Assembly: GCA_030588285.1 (NCBI GenBank)
Contig: JAUUYK010000099.1
Span: 1-5,009, forward strand
Source of the DNA: Kiritimatiellales bacterium
GTDB lineage: Bacteria; Verrucomicrobiota; Kiritimatiellia; Kiritimatiellales; Pontiellaceae
Reading direction: 5' to 3'
DNA length: 5,009 nucleotides
The translations under genes and the position numbers were made by a program. Numbering within the stretch: position 1 is the first letter of the stretch; each line of letters begins with the position of its first letter. Under the pieces are notes generated by a model. That model was not told the DNA's origin, ran no database searches, and worked only from the letters and a program-made list of their open reading frames with translations. Of this stretch, positions 1 through 5,009 are shown one piece after another.

Positions 1-188
1 AGTTGACAATTTTCAAGCACCACCGCTGCTTCGGTTCCCAGCACACAGCCCGGCCCAATGGAGGTTTTCGAGCCTTGAATGCGACAGCCCGAATGAATCA
101 CGGCATCGGCCGAAATTTTTGAAAGATCAATATCGTCCGAAATTCCAACGCCGAGCGAGTTCCAATAGGTCTTTGTTTTGGGATTCAT
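1..188 (-). CDS. Left-handed beta-helix (hexapeptide-repeat) protein, N-terminal part, UDP-GlcNAc pyrophosphorylase-like
   Basis: Reading leftward from the ATG at 188-186, 62 codons stay open to the window edge, so only the N-terminus is present. The protein begins MNPKTKTYWNSLGVGISDD. From about residue 30 it shows imperfect hexapeptide repeats with an aliphatic residue at the start of each turn (I31-HSGCR, I37-QGSKT, I44-GPGCV, L50-G). This pattern forms left-handed beta-helices in nucleotidyltransferases of the GlmU type and in many acyltransferases. I recall similar starts in proteins annotated as UDP-N-acetylglucosamine pyrophosphorylase in Kiritimatiellota and relatives, but the catalytic part is outside the window, so the reaction is not shown. 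A GGAG sits 9 nt before the ATG and supports this start. A terminator lies upstream (237-258), so the gene probably has its own promoter or depends on readthrough. Confidence is good for the fold and modest for the named activity. Confidence 0.7.
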   Translation of the reverse strand, partial: MNPKTKTYWNSLGVGISDDIDLSKISADAVIHSGCRIQGSKTSIGPGCVLGTEAAVVLENCQ

Positions 189-236
189 TCTAGGATGCTC
201 CACATGAATTTAAATCGTTAAAAAAGAACCCGAACG

Positions 237-258
237 AAAAAAAAGCCCCTAAGGGCCT
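237..258 (-). terminator. Rho-independent terminator after the gltA-TPR unit
   Basis: On the minus strand AGGCCC and GGGCTT pair around a TTAG loop (243-258; one G-T pair) and are followed directly by a run of eight T (read as A at 237-244 on the plus strand). It lies 27 nt past the stop codon of the TPR gene, in the right place to end a gltA-TPR transcript. The stem is only six pairs, so some readthrough into the gene at 188 is possible. Confidence 0.8.
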
Positions 259-284
259 CTCTTGTTTTACGCCTTTTAGACGAA

Positions 285-683
285 CTATTCCTCTTCGTTA
301 CAGGCCGTATAAAGCCAGCTAAGGAGGGATTCAAAACGCGGATCAGGATGCAATTTTCTCAGATCAGGATCGCTTTTCATCCAGTCATAGTCGTCATAGC
401 CTATTTCAATGGCTTTAGTAAGCGCTTCGAAGGCCTCATCGGGGTGATTCGTCAACGAATAGGAGCAGCCGAGGTTGTACCAAGTTAAATCGTCGTTCGG
501 GAGTTGCTGACTTAACTTGAGATCAATATCCAGCCCTTCTTCATAGTTTCCCGTTTTGGTGTACAAATCCGCCAAAGCCTGAAGGATTTCGAGATCCTCC
601 GGCAGGCGTTCGGAAATTTTTTGAAGAAAACCCAGCTCAACAGCCTCGTGTTTAGCTCGTCTTTCAGTGCTATCTGTATTCAT
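285..683 (-). CDS. Small TPR protein with TPR end-of-group motif
   Basis: This is a 132-residue soluble protein with no signal peptide or membrane segment, so it is probably cytoplasmic. Two tetratricopeptide repeats can be read: about residues 29-62 (PEDLEILQALADLY, then a GNYEEG turn) and about 63-96 (NDDLTWYNLGCSYS, then PDEAFEALTKAIEIG). The C-terminal part (97-121) has DYDWMKSDPDLRKLHPDPRF, which resembles the short motif that closes many TPR arrays. TPRs are protein-binding scaffolds and the partner is unknown. The start ATG at 683-681 is preceded by a TAAGG motif at about 7 nt. The gene begins 11 nt after the citrate synthase stop and is followed by a terminator, so it is very likely co-transcribed with gltA. 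No enzymatic residues are evident. A link to citrate synthase is suggested only by the operon arrangement. Confidence 0.88.
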   Translation of the reverse strand: MNTDSTERRAKHEAVELGFLQKISERLPEDLEILQALADLYTKTGNYEEGLDIDLKLSQQLPNDDLTWYNLGCSYSLTNHPDEAFEALTKAIEIGYDDYDWMKSDPDLRKLHPDPRFESLLSWLYTACNEEE

Positions 684-694
684 TTAAACCTTAT

Positions 695-1984
695 TTATTT
701 AACCGACCGTCGAGTTGGGCCGGTGTAAACTTGGCGAGGGCGTCCAATGCGTGCATGCGGGTCGTTGCGCATTTCCAACCATTGCGCAATCCAGCCCGGC
801 ACCCGGCCGATCGCAAACATAACGGTGAACATATCGGTGGGAATGCCCATTGCGCGATAGGTCAGTCCCGTATAGAAATCGATATTTGGATAAAGAGAAC
901 GGCTAACAAAATAATCGTCGGCCAACACGGCTTCTTCTAGTTCCTGAGCAAGTTCTACGAGAGGATCATTAACCCCCATTTTAGCGAGGACTTCTTTACA
1001 CATCTGTTTAGCAACTTTGGCACGGGGGTCGTACGATTTATAAACACGATGACCAACGCCCATTAAACGGAAGGGATCGCTCTTATCTTTCGCCCGCTCA
1101 ATAACGCGTTTTACATCGCCATCATCCTCTTCAATAATACGCTCGAGCATTTCGATCACATGTTGATTTGCACCCCCATGCAACGGCCCCCACAAGGCGC
1201 AGATGCCCGCGGAGATCGAGGCGTATAAGTTTGCGCCCGAACTTCCCACCAATTTCACAACCGATGTGGAGCAGTTTTGTTCATGGTCCGCGTGTAGGAT
1301 CAATAGTTTATTAAGCGCCGTGGATACAATGGGATCGACCTGATAGTTATTTACCGGCGTGCTGAACATCATGTTAAGAAAGTTTTCACAATATTTCAGA
1401 TCGTGCCGCGGCTGAACAATTGGCTGTCCGATTGATTTTTTATACGAAAATGCTGCGATGGTCCGCATTTTTGAAAGTAAGCGGCTCACCTTATGGTCAA
1501 CATTCTCCTGCTTGCTGGTGTCTTCGAGCTCGGGATAGAAAGACGAGAGAGAAACGGCCATTGCCGAAAGCGTGGCCATGGGGTGCGCATGGTCGGGGAA
1601 GTTTCCAAAAAAGTGGCGCATATCTTCATGCAGCATCGAGTGATTATTTAGGTGGGTCGAAAATTCATTGTGCTGGTCAATTGAGGGCAGAACACCGTGA
1701 ATGAGCAAATAGGCCACATCAATAAACTCACACTTTTCAGCCAGTTCATTAATGTCGTAACCCCGATAACGTAGAATGCCCTCTTCACCATCAATGTAGG
1801 TAATGTCGCTTTCGCAGCATCCGGTGTTCACGAATCCGGGGTCGTAGGTGATCATTCCGGTTTCTTTTCGCAACGTACGAATATCGACCGCTGTTTCCTT
1901 TTCTGAACCTTCCAGAACTGGGAGCTCGATCGTTTTATCCTTAAAGGTAAGTTTTGCAGTCCCTATATTTTTAATACTCGGCAT
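695..1984 (-). CDS. gltA: Type II citrate synthase
   Basis: The enzyme condenses acetyl-CoA and oxaloacetate to citrate, the entry step of the TCA cycle, in the cytoplasm. The 429 residues match the length of the hexameric Gram-negative type (E. coli GltA, 427), including the roughly 50-residue N-terminal beta domain. Visible signatures are LILHADHEQNCSTS (H231, H234), GPLHGGAN with catalytic H269, MGVGHRVYKSYDPRA with H312 and R321, NIDFYTG with catalytic D369, GRVPGW with R394, and the C-terminal RIGRPRQVYTG with R415. All expected catalytic and oxaloacetate-binding residues are present, so it should be active. The segment matching the E. coli cysteine linked to NADH inhibition (VPCEPY) reads TPVNNY here, with valine in place of cysteine. 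The start at 1984 is supported by GAGGG 9 nt upstream. It is the first gene of a unit with the TPR gene, and a weak promoter candidate lies at 2036-2063. Confidence 0.98.
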   Translation of the reverse strand: MPSIKNIGTAKLTFKDKTIELPVLEGSEKETAVDIRTLRKETGMITYDPGFVNTGCCESDITYIDGEEGILRYRGYDINELAEKCEFIDVAYLLIHGVLPSIDQHNEFSTHLNNHSMLHEDMRHFFGNFPDHAHPMATLSAMAVSLSSFYPELEDTSKQENVDHKVSRLLSKMRTIAAFSYKKSIGQPIVQPRHDLKYCENFLNMMFSTPVNNYQVDPIVSTALNKLLILHADHEQNCSTSVVKLVGSSGANLYASISAGICALWGPLHGGANQHVIEMLERIIEEDDGDVKRVIERAKDKSDPFRLMGVGHRVYKSYDPRAKVAKQMCKEVLAKMGVNDPLVELAQELEEAVLADDYFVSRSLYPNIDFYTGLTYRAMGIPTDMFTVMFAIGRVPGWIAQWLEMRNDPHARIGRPRQVYTGPTRRSVK

Positions 1985-2035
1985 AATAAAATTCCCTCAT
2001 GTTCGTATTTATTGTTTCGGTTGCTAGATATATGA

Positions 2036-2063
2036 AAAATACGGTTTGCCCGCCCGCATTCAA
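2036..2063 (-). promoter_or_regulatory. Candidate sigma70-type promoter for gltA
   Basis: On the minus strand TTGAAT (2063-2058) and TATTTT (2041-2036) are 16 nt apart. Each box matches four of six consensus bases. It would start transcription near 2029, about 44 nt before the gltA ATG, a sensible leader length. The spacer is GC-rich and the boxes are weak, so this is a candidate only. Confidence 0.28.
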
Positions 2064-2077
2064 GTTTAAAAACAGAT

Positions 2078-2107
2078 TTGCCACCACTGTTTCTATTTAG
2101 CTAAAAC
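2078..2107 (+). promoter_or_regulatory. Candidate sigma70-type promoter for rpsN
   Basis: TTGCCA (2078-2083, five of six consensus bases) and TAAAAC (2102-2107, four of six) are 18 nt apart. Transcription would begin near 2114 and leave a leader of about 88 nt. The TATATT at 2134-2139 is a better -10 box but has no -35 partner. The assignment is weak. Confidence 0.22.
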
Positions 2108-2201
2108 TAGAAGGGTATATTTTTTAGTTAATTTATATTGCGTGGCCCATCTCATTTATGTTTTATCCACGGGTCTTTCAATAACAAGGAACTAAGTATT
2201 T

Positions 2202-2507
2202 ATGGCTAAGAAAAGCATGGTAGTTAAGAATCAGAAACGAATCGCATGTGCGGCGAAATATTATGCACGTCGCGTTGAACTCAAAAAAGTCATCAGCAAT
2301 CCGGAATCTTCTCCGGAAGATCGAATGCTCGCAATTCGCAAGCTTCGCTCGCTTCCGCTCGATGCCAACCCAAACCGCATCATGAACCGTTGCTCTGTAA
2401 CGGGTCGCCCTCACGCCGTATATCGCAAGTTCGGACTTTCGCGTATTACACTTCGTGAAATGGCTTCTCAGGGGAAAATCCCCGGCATGACCAAGGCTAG
2501 TTGGTAA
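2202..2507 (+). CDS. rpsN: 30S ribosomal protein uS14, long zinc-free form
   Basis: uS14 binds 16S rRNA in the head of the small ribosomal subunit. The 101 residues equal the E. coli S14 length, and the match runs to the C-terminal KASW. The conserved core is [20 protein letters not shown] (62-81) followed by ITLRE. The zinc form of S14 is about 61 residues and carries two CxxC pairs. Here only C64 of that set remains and T67 replaces its partner, so this is the C-minus form that does not bind zinc. The start MAKKSM matches the family and has AAGGA 11 nt upstream. The gene stands alone on its strand instead of sitting in a large ribosomal protein operon (spc type, between rplE and rpsH), at least within this window. 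A terminator follows at 2534-2563. The genome may carry another uS14 copy, which cannot be judged here. Confidence 0.97.
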   Translation: MAKKSMVVKNQKRIACAAKYYARRVELKKVISNPESSPEDRMLAIRKLRSLPLDANPNRIMNRCSVTGRPHAVYRKFGLSRITLREMASQGKIPGMTKASW

Positions 2508-2533
2508 TCATTCTTCTTCGTTGAAAGAATTAG

Positions 2534-2563
2534 CACCTCGTTAATCGCGGGGTGTATTTTTTT
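2534..2563 (+). terminator. Rho-independent terminator of rpsN
   Basis: CACCTCGT pairs with GCGGGGTG (2534-2554) as an eight-pair stem with two G-T pairs and a five-base loop, followed by TATTTTTTT. It begins 26 nt after the rpsN stop. The 3' arm can also pair with the ACCCC at 2566-2570, giving a competing hairpin that encloses the T-run. Confidence 0.85.
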
Positions 2564-2573
2564 GTACCCCCAT

Positions 2574-2604
2574 AAAAAAAGCCGTCCCATAACAGGACGG
2601 CTTT
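2574..2604 (-). terminator. Rho-independent terminator of rpmB, possibly bidirectional
   Basis: GCCGTCC (2581-2587) and GGACGGC (2595-2601) form a perfect seven-pair GC-rich stem with a seven-base loop, and flanking AAA/TTT extends it to ten pairs. Read on the minus strand it ends in seven T (2580-2574), so it terminates rpmB 22 nt past its stop. On the plus strand the stem is followed by TTTACTTTT, so it could also back up the rpsN terminator. Confidence 0.92.
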
Positions 2605-2625
2605 ACTTTTCCAAGAGTTGGAACC

Positions 2626-2856
2626 TTAGGCTTTTTTCACTGCGCCGGAGCGCAAGGCCTTCGCTGAAACCCAAACACGCTTAACCGTTCCATTTTCTTC
2701 CCGGATGCGTACGCGCTGTAGATTCGGCTTAAATGTACGTTTAGTGGCGCTGGTCACGTGAAGACCGATTCCGCCTTTTTTCTTCGCCAAACCCTTACGA
2801 ACAATGCGACGTCCTGTAATAGTTTTTTTACCTGTAACTGCACATTCTCTTCCCAT
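2626..2856 (-). CDS. rpmB: 50S ribosomal protein bL28, cysteine-poor form with insertion
   Basis: bL28 is a structural protein of the large ribosomal subunit. The 76 residues begin [15 protein letters not shown], the classic bL28 start, and contain [16 protein letters not shown] (36-51), TVKRVWV (57-63) and KALRSG (66-71). The zinc form has CxxC near the N-terminus and a second pair in VCTKCLRSG. Here the first pair is C5/T8 and the second is S64/A67, so zinc binding is lost although the scaffold resembles the zinc type. Compared with E. coli L28, an insertion of about 12 residues rich in Lys and Gly (about 20-31, [12 protein letters not shown]) lies between the N-terminal turn and the TKR motif. 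An upstream in-frame ATG at 2901 would add 15 residues; I prefer 2856 because the family starts MxRxC and a strong GAGGT lies 6 nt before it. The gene lies downstream of hemW and converges on rpsN. Confidence 0.96.
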   Translation of the reverse strand: MGRECAVTGKKTITGRRIVRKGLAKKKGGIGLHVTSATKRTFKPNLQRVRIREENGTVKRVWVSAKALRSGAVKKA

Positions 2857-2862
2857 CTTATT

Positions 2863-2867
2863 ACCTC
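2863..2867 (-). promoter_or_regulatory. Ribosome binding site that fixes the rpmB start
   Basis: GAGGT on the minus strand lies 6 nt upstream of the ATG at 2856-2854. It selects this start over the in-frame ATG at 2901, which would add a non-conserved 15-residue extension. Confidence 0.85.
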
Positions 2868-2910
2868 GTATACGTGTTTTCAAAATTATTTTGTTGAACA
2901 AGAGTTTGGG

Positions 2911-2938
2911 AATCTAAGCATTCCCGTCGGCTTTGCAA
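2911..2938 (-). promoter_or_regulatory. Candidate sigma70-type promoter for rpmB
   Basis: On the minus strand TTGCAA (2938-2933) and TAGATT (2916-2911) are 16 nt apart, each matching four of six consensus bases. Transcription would start near 2904 and give a leader of about 48 nt to the 2856 start, which also argues against translation from 2901. No clear terminator follows hemW, so rpmB may also receive readthrough from it. Confidence 0.38.
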
Positions 2939-2995
2939 GTATATTTACCCGTTTTTTAGAATCAAAACACAAGATGTTGCGGTTACGACCTGAGT

Positions 2996-4117
2996 TTAAA
3001 CCAATTCACTAAAGACCGAATTGCAAATAAATAGCGCATCATTGGTCAAAGCCATGCGGTTTTTAGTCCGCTCCAATAACCCCTCCTCCACCATCGATTC
3101 CACCGTTGCACCACAAAGAGTATCCACTGAGTACCCCGTAACAGCCGTGAAAGCATTTAAATCGACCCCTTCCGTCATGCGCAACCACATCACTAACGTT
3201 TCTCGAGACTTATCTTCGCTCGAAAGCTCTTCAATCATTTCAAAGGGACTTTCATTTTTCTGGAGTCGGTCGCAATAAACCCAGAGATCGGGAATGTTTC
3301 CAAAACGTCGACCCTTCCAATGCGAATGCGCCGAAGGGCCGCATCCAAAATATTCTCCGCCTTGCCAATAGAGTACATTATGAAGACAATGCTTATGATC
3401 TCGGGAGAAGTTTGAAATTTCATACTGTCCATACCCCTCCTCCTCCAAAAGTGACTTCACCGCAAAATAGTTATCCGCCTCCTCATCATCGCCCGGAGGA
3501 ATTAATCGTCCCAGGTCGCGATCACACGTCATAGGAGTGCCGGGCTCATAGATTAGATTGTAATACGACAAATGCTCCGGTTGTAATTGAGCAACCTGTC
3601 GCACATCGGCCAGTACATCGCTTGGTTTCATGCCCGGAATACTTTGAATCAGGTCAATGTTCACATTATCAAACCCCGCCTCGCGCAGCATGTAATATCC
3701 CTCAATCGCGGTTTTTGAAGTATGCGTTCGTCCGAGCATTCGTAATGCCTTGTCATTAAATGACTGCACACCGATCGAAACTCGGTTAATTCCGCCCGTC
3801 TTCATGGCGGCCAATTTTTCTAGGGTGAGAGAACCTGGGTTTGCCTCGCTCGAAAATTCAATCACGTTCGATAGGTTTATATGGCGATGAATCGACTCCA
3901 GCATCAACGAAAATTCATTTGCGTCTAACGCCGTCGGCGTTCCTCCGCCAATAAAAATGGTCTCCGGCGAAAAATCATCAGGAAGCCGAGCCAGCTCTGC
4001 ATCCAGACAGCGGAGAAATAGCGCGATGTCATTCCATTCGTTCGGAGTCCTTTTATAGAAATCGCAGTAGCGGCAACGGGAAATGCAAATTGGAATATGG
4101 ATATATAGGCCAGTCAT
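2996..4117 (-). CDS. hemW: HemW-type radical SAM haem chaperone
   Basis: HemW proteins bind haem and an iron-sulfur cluster and are thought to deliver haem to respiratory enzymes. They are often misannotated as oxygen-independent coproporphyrinogen III oxidase. The 373 residues fit the HemW length, shorter than HemN. Motifs in order are LYIHIPICISRCRYCDF with the radical SAM CX3CX2C (C11, C15, C18), GGGTPT (57-62), EANPG (91-95), RVSIGVQSFN (112-121), LGRTHT (128-133), NIDLIQSIPGM (153-163), HLSYYNLIYEPGTP (182-195), YEISNFSR (232-239), and HNVLYW with GCGPSAHSHW (246-267). A HemN_C-like helical region around LVMWLRMTEGVDL (308-320) closes the protein. The cysteine motif continues as CDF rather than HemN's CxC, which supports HemW. 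The ATG at 4117 is favoured because an in-frame stop lies just upstream, although the ribosome binding site is weak. It is divergent from nirB and upstream of rpmB. Confidence 0.93.
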   Translation of the reverse strand: MTGLYIHIPICISRCRYCDFYKRTPNEWNDIALFLRCLDAELARLPDDFSPETIFIGGGTPTALDANEFSLMLESIHRHINLSNVIEFSSEANPGSLTLEKLAAMKTGGINRVSIGVQSFNDKALRMLGRTHTSKTAIEGYYMLREAGFDNVNIDLIQSIPGMKPSDVLADVRQVAQLQPEHLSYYNLIYEPGTPMTCDRDLGRLIPPGDDEEADNYFAVKSLLEEEGYGQYEISNFSRDHKHCLHNVLYWQGGEYFGCGPSAHSHWKGRRFGNIPDLWVYCDRLQKNESPFEMIEELSSEDKSRETLVMWLRMTEGVDLNAFTAVTGYSVDTLCGATVESMVEEGLLERTKNRMALTNDALFICNSVFSELV

Positions 4118-4261
4118 AAATAATCATCTTCATTTAATGAGCAGGAAACATGGGATAGATTAGTCCAACAACCAACAATAAAGAGGAAACAACAAGTCGA
4201 CACAACCTGAGTTGATTGATAATGATATACACCTTTGCTTGAAACCGAGGATTTTCAACCT
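4118..4261. promoter_or_regulatory. Divergent intergenic region between hemW and nirB
   Basis: These 144 bp must supply transcription starts for both flanking genes, but no promoter pair is convincing. The best plus-strand option is TCGACA (4197-4202) with GATAAT (4218-4223), and its 15-nt spacer is short. The nirB ribosome binding site is GAGGA at 4247-4251, 10 nt before its ATG. A CAA-rich, G- and T-poor stretch covers about 4164-4206. No ORF, RNA gene or clear operator was found. Confidence 0.45.
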
Positions 4262-5009
4262 ATGTCGGAAAAGAAAAAAAATATTGTAGTGATTGGTAAT
4301 GGAATGACCAGTCTGCGATTTTGTGAAAAGTTGCTGGAATATGATGCTCACCATGAATTTAAACTCACCATTCTGGGCGATGAACTTTTTCCAGCCTACG
4401 ACCGCATTGCGCTCTCGTCGATTTTTAGCGGCAAAAGCGACCGTGACCTTATTTTTTCGGAAACACGCTGGTATACCTATCACAAGATGGATTTACGCTT
4501 AGGAGCGCGAGTCGTTCGTATTTTTCGCGATGAAAAAAAAGTAATCACATCTAGCGGGAAGGAAATTTATTACGATCGTCTGGTCATTGCCACCGGCGCC
4601 CGCCCGCATATTCCATCCATTCCAGGAACCTCGCTCGACGGCGTTCATACGTATCGAACCTCGGACGATGCCTACGCCATTCGAAATGCCGGCGAACAGG
4701 CAACGCGTGCCGTGGTTATCGGTGGTGGATTACTGGGCCTTGAAGCGGCGGAAGCCTGTAAGGCGATGGGGCTGGCGACTACCATTATCGAATGCGCCCC
4801 CCATTTAATGGCCCATCAGCTCGATACAGCTGGCAGCCAATTGCTCCGGAAAAAGATTGAGGCCCTCGGACTTATAATTCGCACGGGTGAACAGGTGAAT
4901 AAACTTATCGGCAACCCATCGGTCCAAGCGGTTTGTCTTGAAAATGGTGAAATACTGAACGCCGACTTGGTGGTGCTAGCAACCGGTATTCAGCCGAACG
5001 ACGAACTGG
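4262..5009 (+). CDS. nirB: Nitrite reductase (NADH) large subunit NirB-like, N-terminal FAD/NAD part, truncated by window end
   Basis: The frame is open for 249 codons to the window end and covers only the pyridine nucleotide-disulfide oxidoreductase module. NirB takes electrons from NADH through FAD and iron-sulfur clusters to a sirohaem that reduces nitrite to ammonium in the cytoplasm. Visible here are the N-terminal FAD-binding strand IVVIGNGMTSLRF (8-20), AYDRIALSS (45-53), YYDRLVIATGARPHIP (103-118), the NAD-binding VVIGGGLLGLEAAEA (151-165), IECAPHLMAHQLD (176-188) and VVLATGIQPND (237-247). The order and wording closely follow E. coli NirB (GNGMVGHRF, AYDRVHLSS, GGGLLGLEAA, EFAPMLMAEQLD). 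The usual third glycine of the first GxGxxG is serine (S17). The sirohaem and iron-sulfur domains lie beyond the window, so a shorter NirB-like oxidoreductase remains possible. Two runs of eight A (4274-4281 and 4533-4540) lie inside the frame. Confidence 0.86.
   Translation, partial: MSEKKKNIVVIGNGMTSLRFCEKLLEYDAHHEFKLTILGDELFPAYDRIALSSIFSGKSDRDLIFSETRWYTYHKMDLRLGARVVRIFRDEKKVITSSGKEIYYDRLVIATGARPHIPSIPGTSLDGVHTYRTSDDAYAIRNAGEQATRAVVIGGGLLGLEAAEACKAMGLATTIIECAPHLMAHQLDTAGSQLLRKKIEALGLIIRTGEQVNKLIGNPSVQAVCLENGEILNADLVVLATGIQPNDEL

Larger units (their letters stand above)
1985..2201. promoter_or_regulatory. Divergent intergenic region between gltA and rpsN
   Basis: These 217 bp separate two divergent genes and must hold promoters for both. 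The region is AT-rich apart from a GC-rich block near 2045-2057. I see no ORF, tRNA or riboswitch fold. A perfect 10-bp palindrome, TTTAGCTAAA, lies at 2096-2105 near the middle and could be a protein-binding site, but a palindrome this short can easily arise by chance. The rpsN ribosome binding site is AAGGA at 2186-2190, 11 nt before the ATG. Confidence 0.6.

Noticed and set aside
731..1704. Plus-strand open frames at 731-940 and 1420-1704
   Set aside because: Both are antisense to gltA, whose motifs are continuous across the region.
2178..2414. A 78-codon open frame antisense to rpsN
   Set aside because: It overlaps a fully conserved uS14 gene on the other strand, and its translation resembles no protein family I know.
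2626..2901. A longer rpmB starting at the ATG at 2901
   Set aside because: The extra 15 residues are not part of the bL28 family, and a strong GAGGT precedes the ATG at 2856.
2758..3432. Open frames at 2758-3012 (plus), 3021-3278 (plus) and 3235-3432 (minus)
   Set aside because: They overlap rpmB or hemW in other frames and have no family signature.
2996..4117. Annotation of the radical SAM gene as HemN coproporphyrinogen III dehydrogenase
   Set aside because: The CX3CX2C motif continues as CDF without HemN's extra CxC cysteine, and the length fits HemW.
4121..4131. AAGATGATTAT just before hemW, resembling an NsrR half-site
   Set aside because: It matches only about eight of eleven bases, has no partner half, and lies beside the start codon where such a match can easily occur by chance.
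4212..4226. Possible FNR site (TTGATTGATAATGAT) upstream of nirB
   Set aside because: Only the left half matches TTGAT-N4-ATCAA; the right half matches two of five bases.
4222..4240. Possible sigma54 promoter for nirB around TTGCTT
   Set aside because: The GG expected 12 nt before the GC is absent (bases 4225-4226 are AT).
4160..4483. A 107-codon open frame on the minus strand starting inside nirB and ending in the hemW-nirB gap
   Set aside because: It is antisense to the clearly conserved NirB N-terminus, shows no recognisable family and has no good ribosome binding site.

Overview
The window is an ordinary chromosomal stretch of housekeeping genes from a Gram-negative-type bacterium. I find no mobile element, CRISPR array, tRNA, rRNA or defence system. 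Several features suggest the PVC superphylum, possibly Kiritimatiellota: a partial left-handed beta-helix gene like one I associate with that group, a type II citrate synthase, a zinc-free bL28 with a basic glycine-rich insertion, and a stand-alone uS14. This lineage guess is inference from recalled family resemblance and was not tested.

Layout, left to right. Positions 1-188 (minus) hold the first 62 codons of a hexapeptide-repeat protein that leaves the window. A minus-strand terminator at 237-258 separates it from a two-gene unit read leftward: gltA (citrate synthase, 1984-695) followed 11 nt later by a small TPR protein (683-285). A 217-bp divergent intergenic region (1985-2201) separates gltA from rpsN (uS14, plus strand, 2202-2507). 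rpsN converges on rpmB (bL28, minus strand, 2856-2626), and the gap between them holds one terminator for each strand. hemW (radical SAM haem chaperone, 4117-2996) lies upstream of rpmB on the same strand. A 144-bp divergent region (4118-4261) separates hemW from the start of a nirB-like gene (4262 onward), which is cut by the window end after 249 codons.

Functionally the genes cover TCA-cycle entry (gltA), both ribosomal subunits (uS14, bL28), haem trafficking (hemW) and probably NADH-dependent nitrite reduction (nirB). They do not form one pathway. The points most worth checking are the convergent pair of cysteine-poor ribosomal proteins, the insertion in bL28, and the small TPR gene that follows gltA. 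No previously undescribed system is visible.
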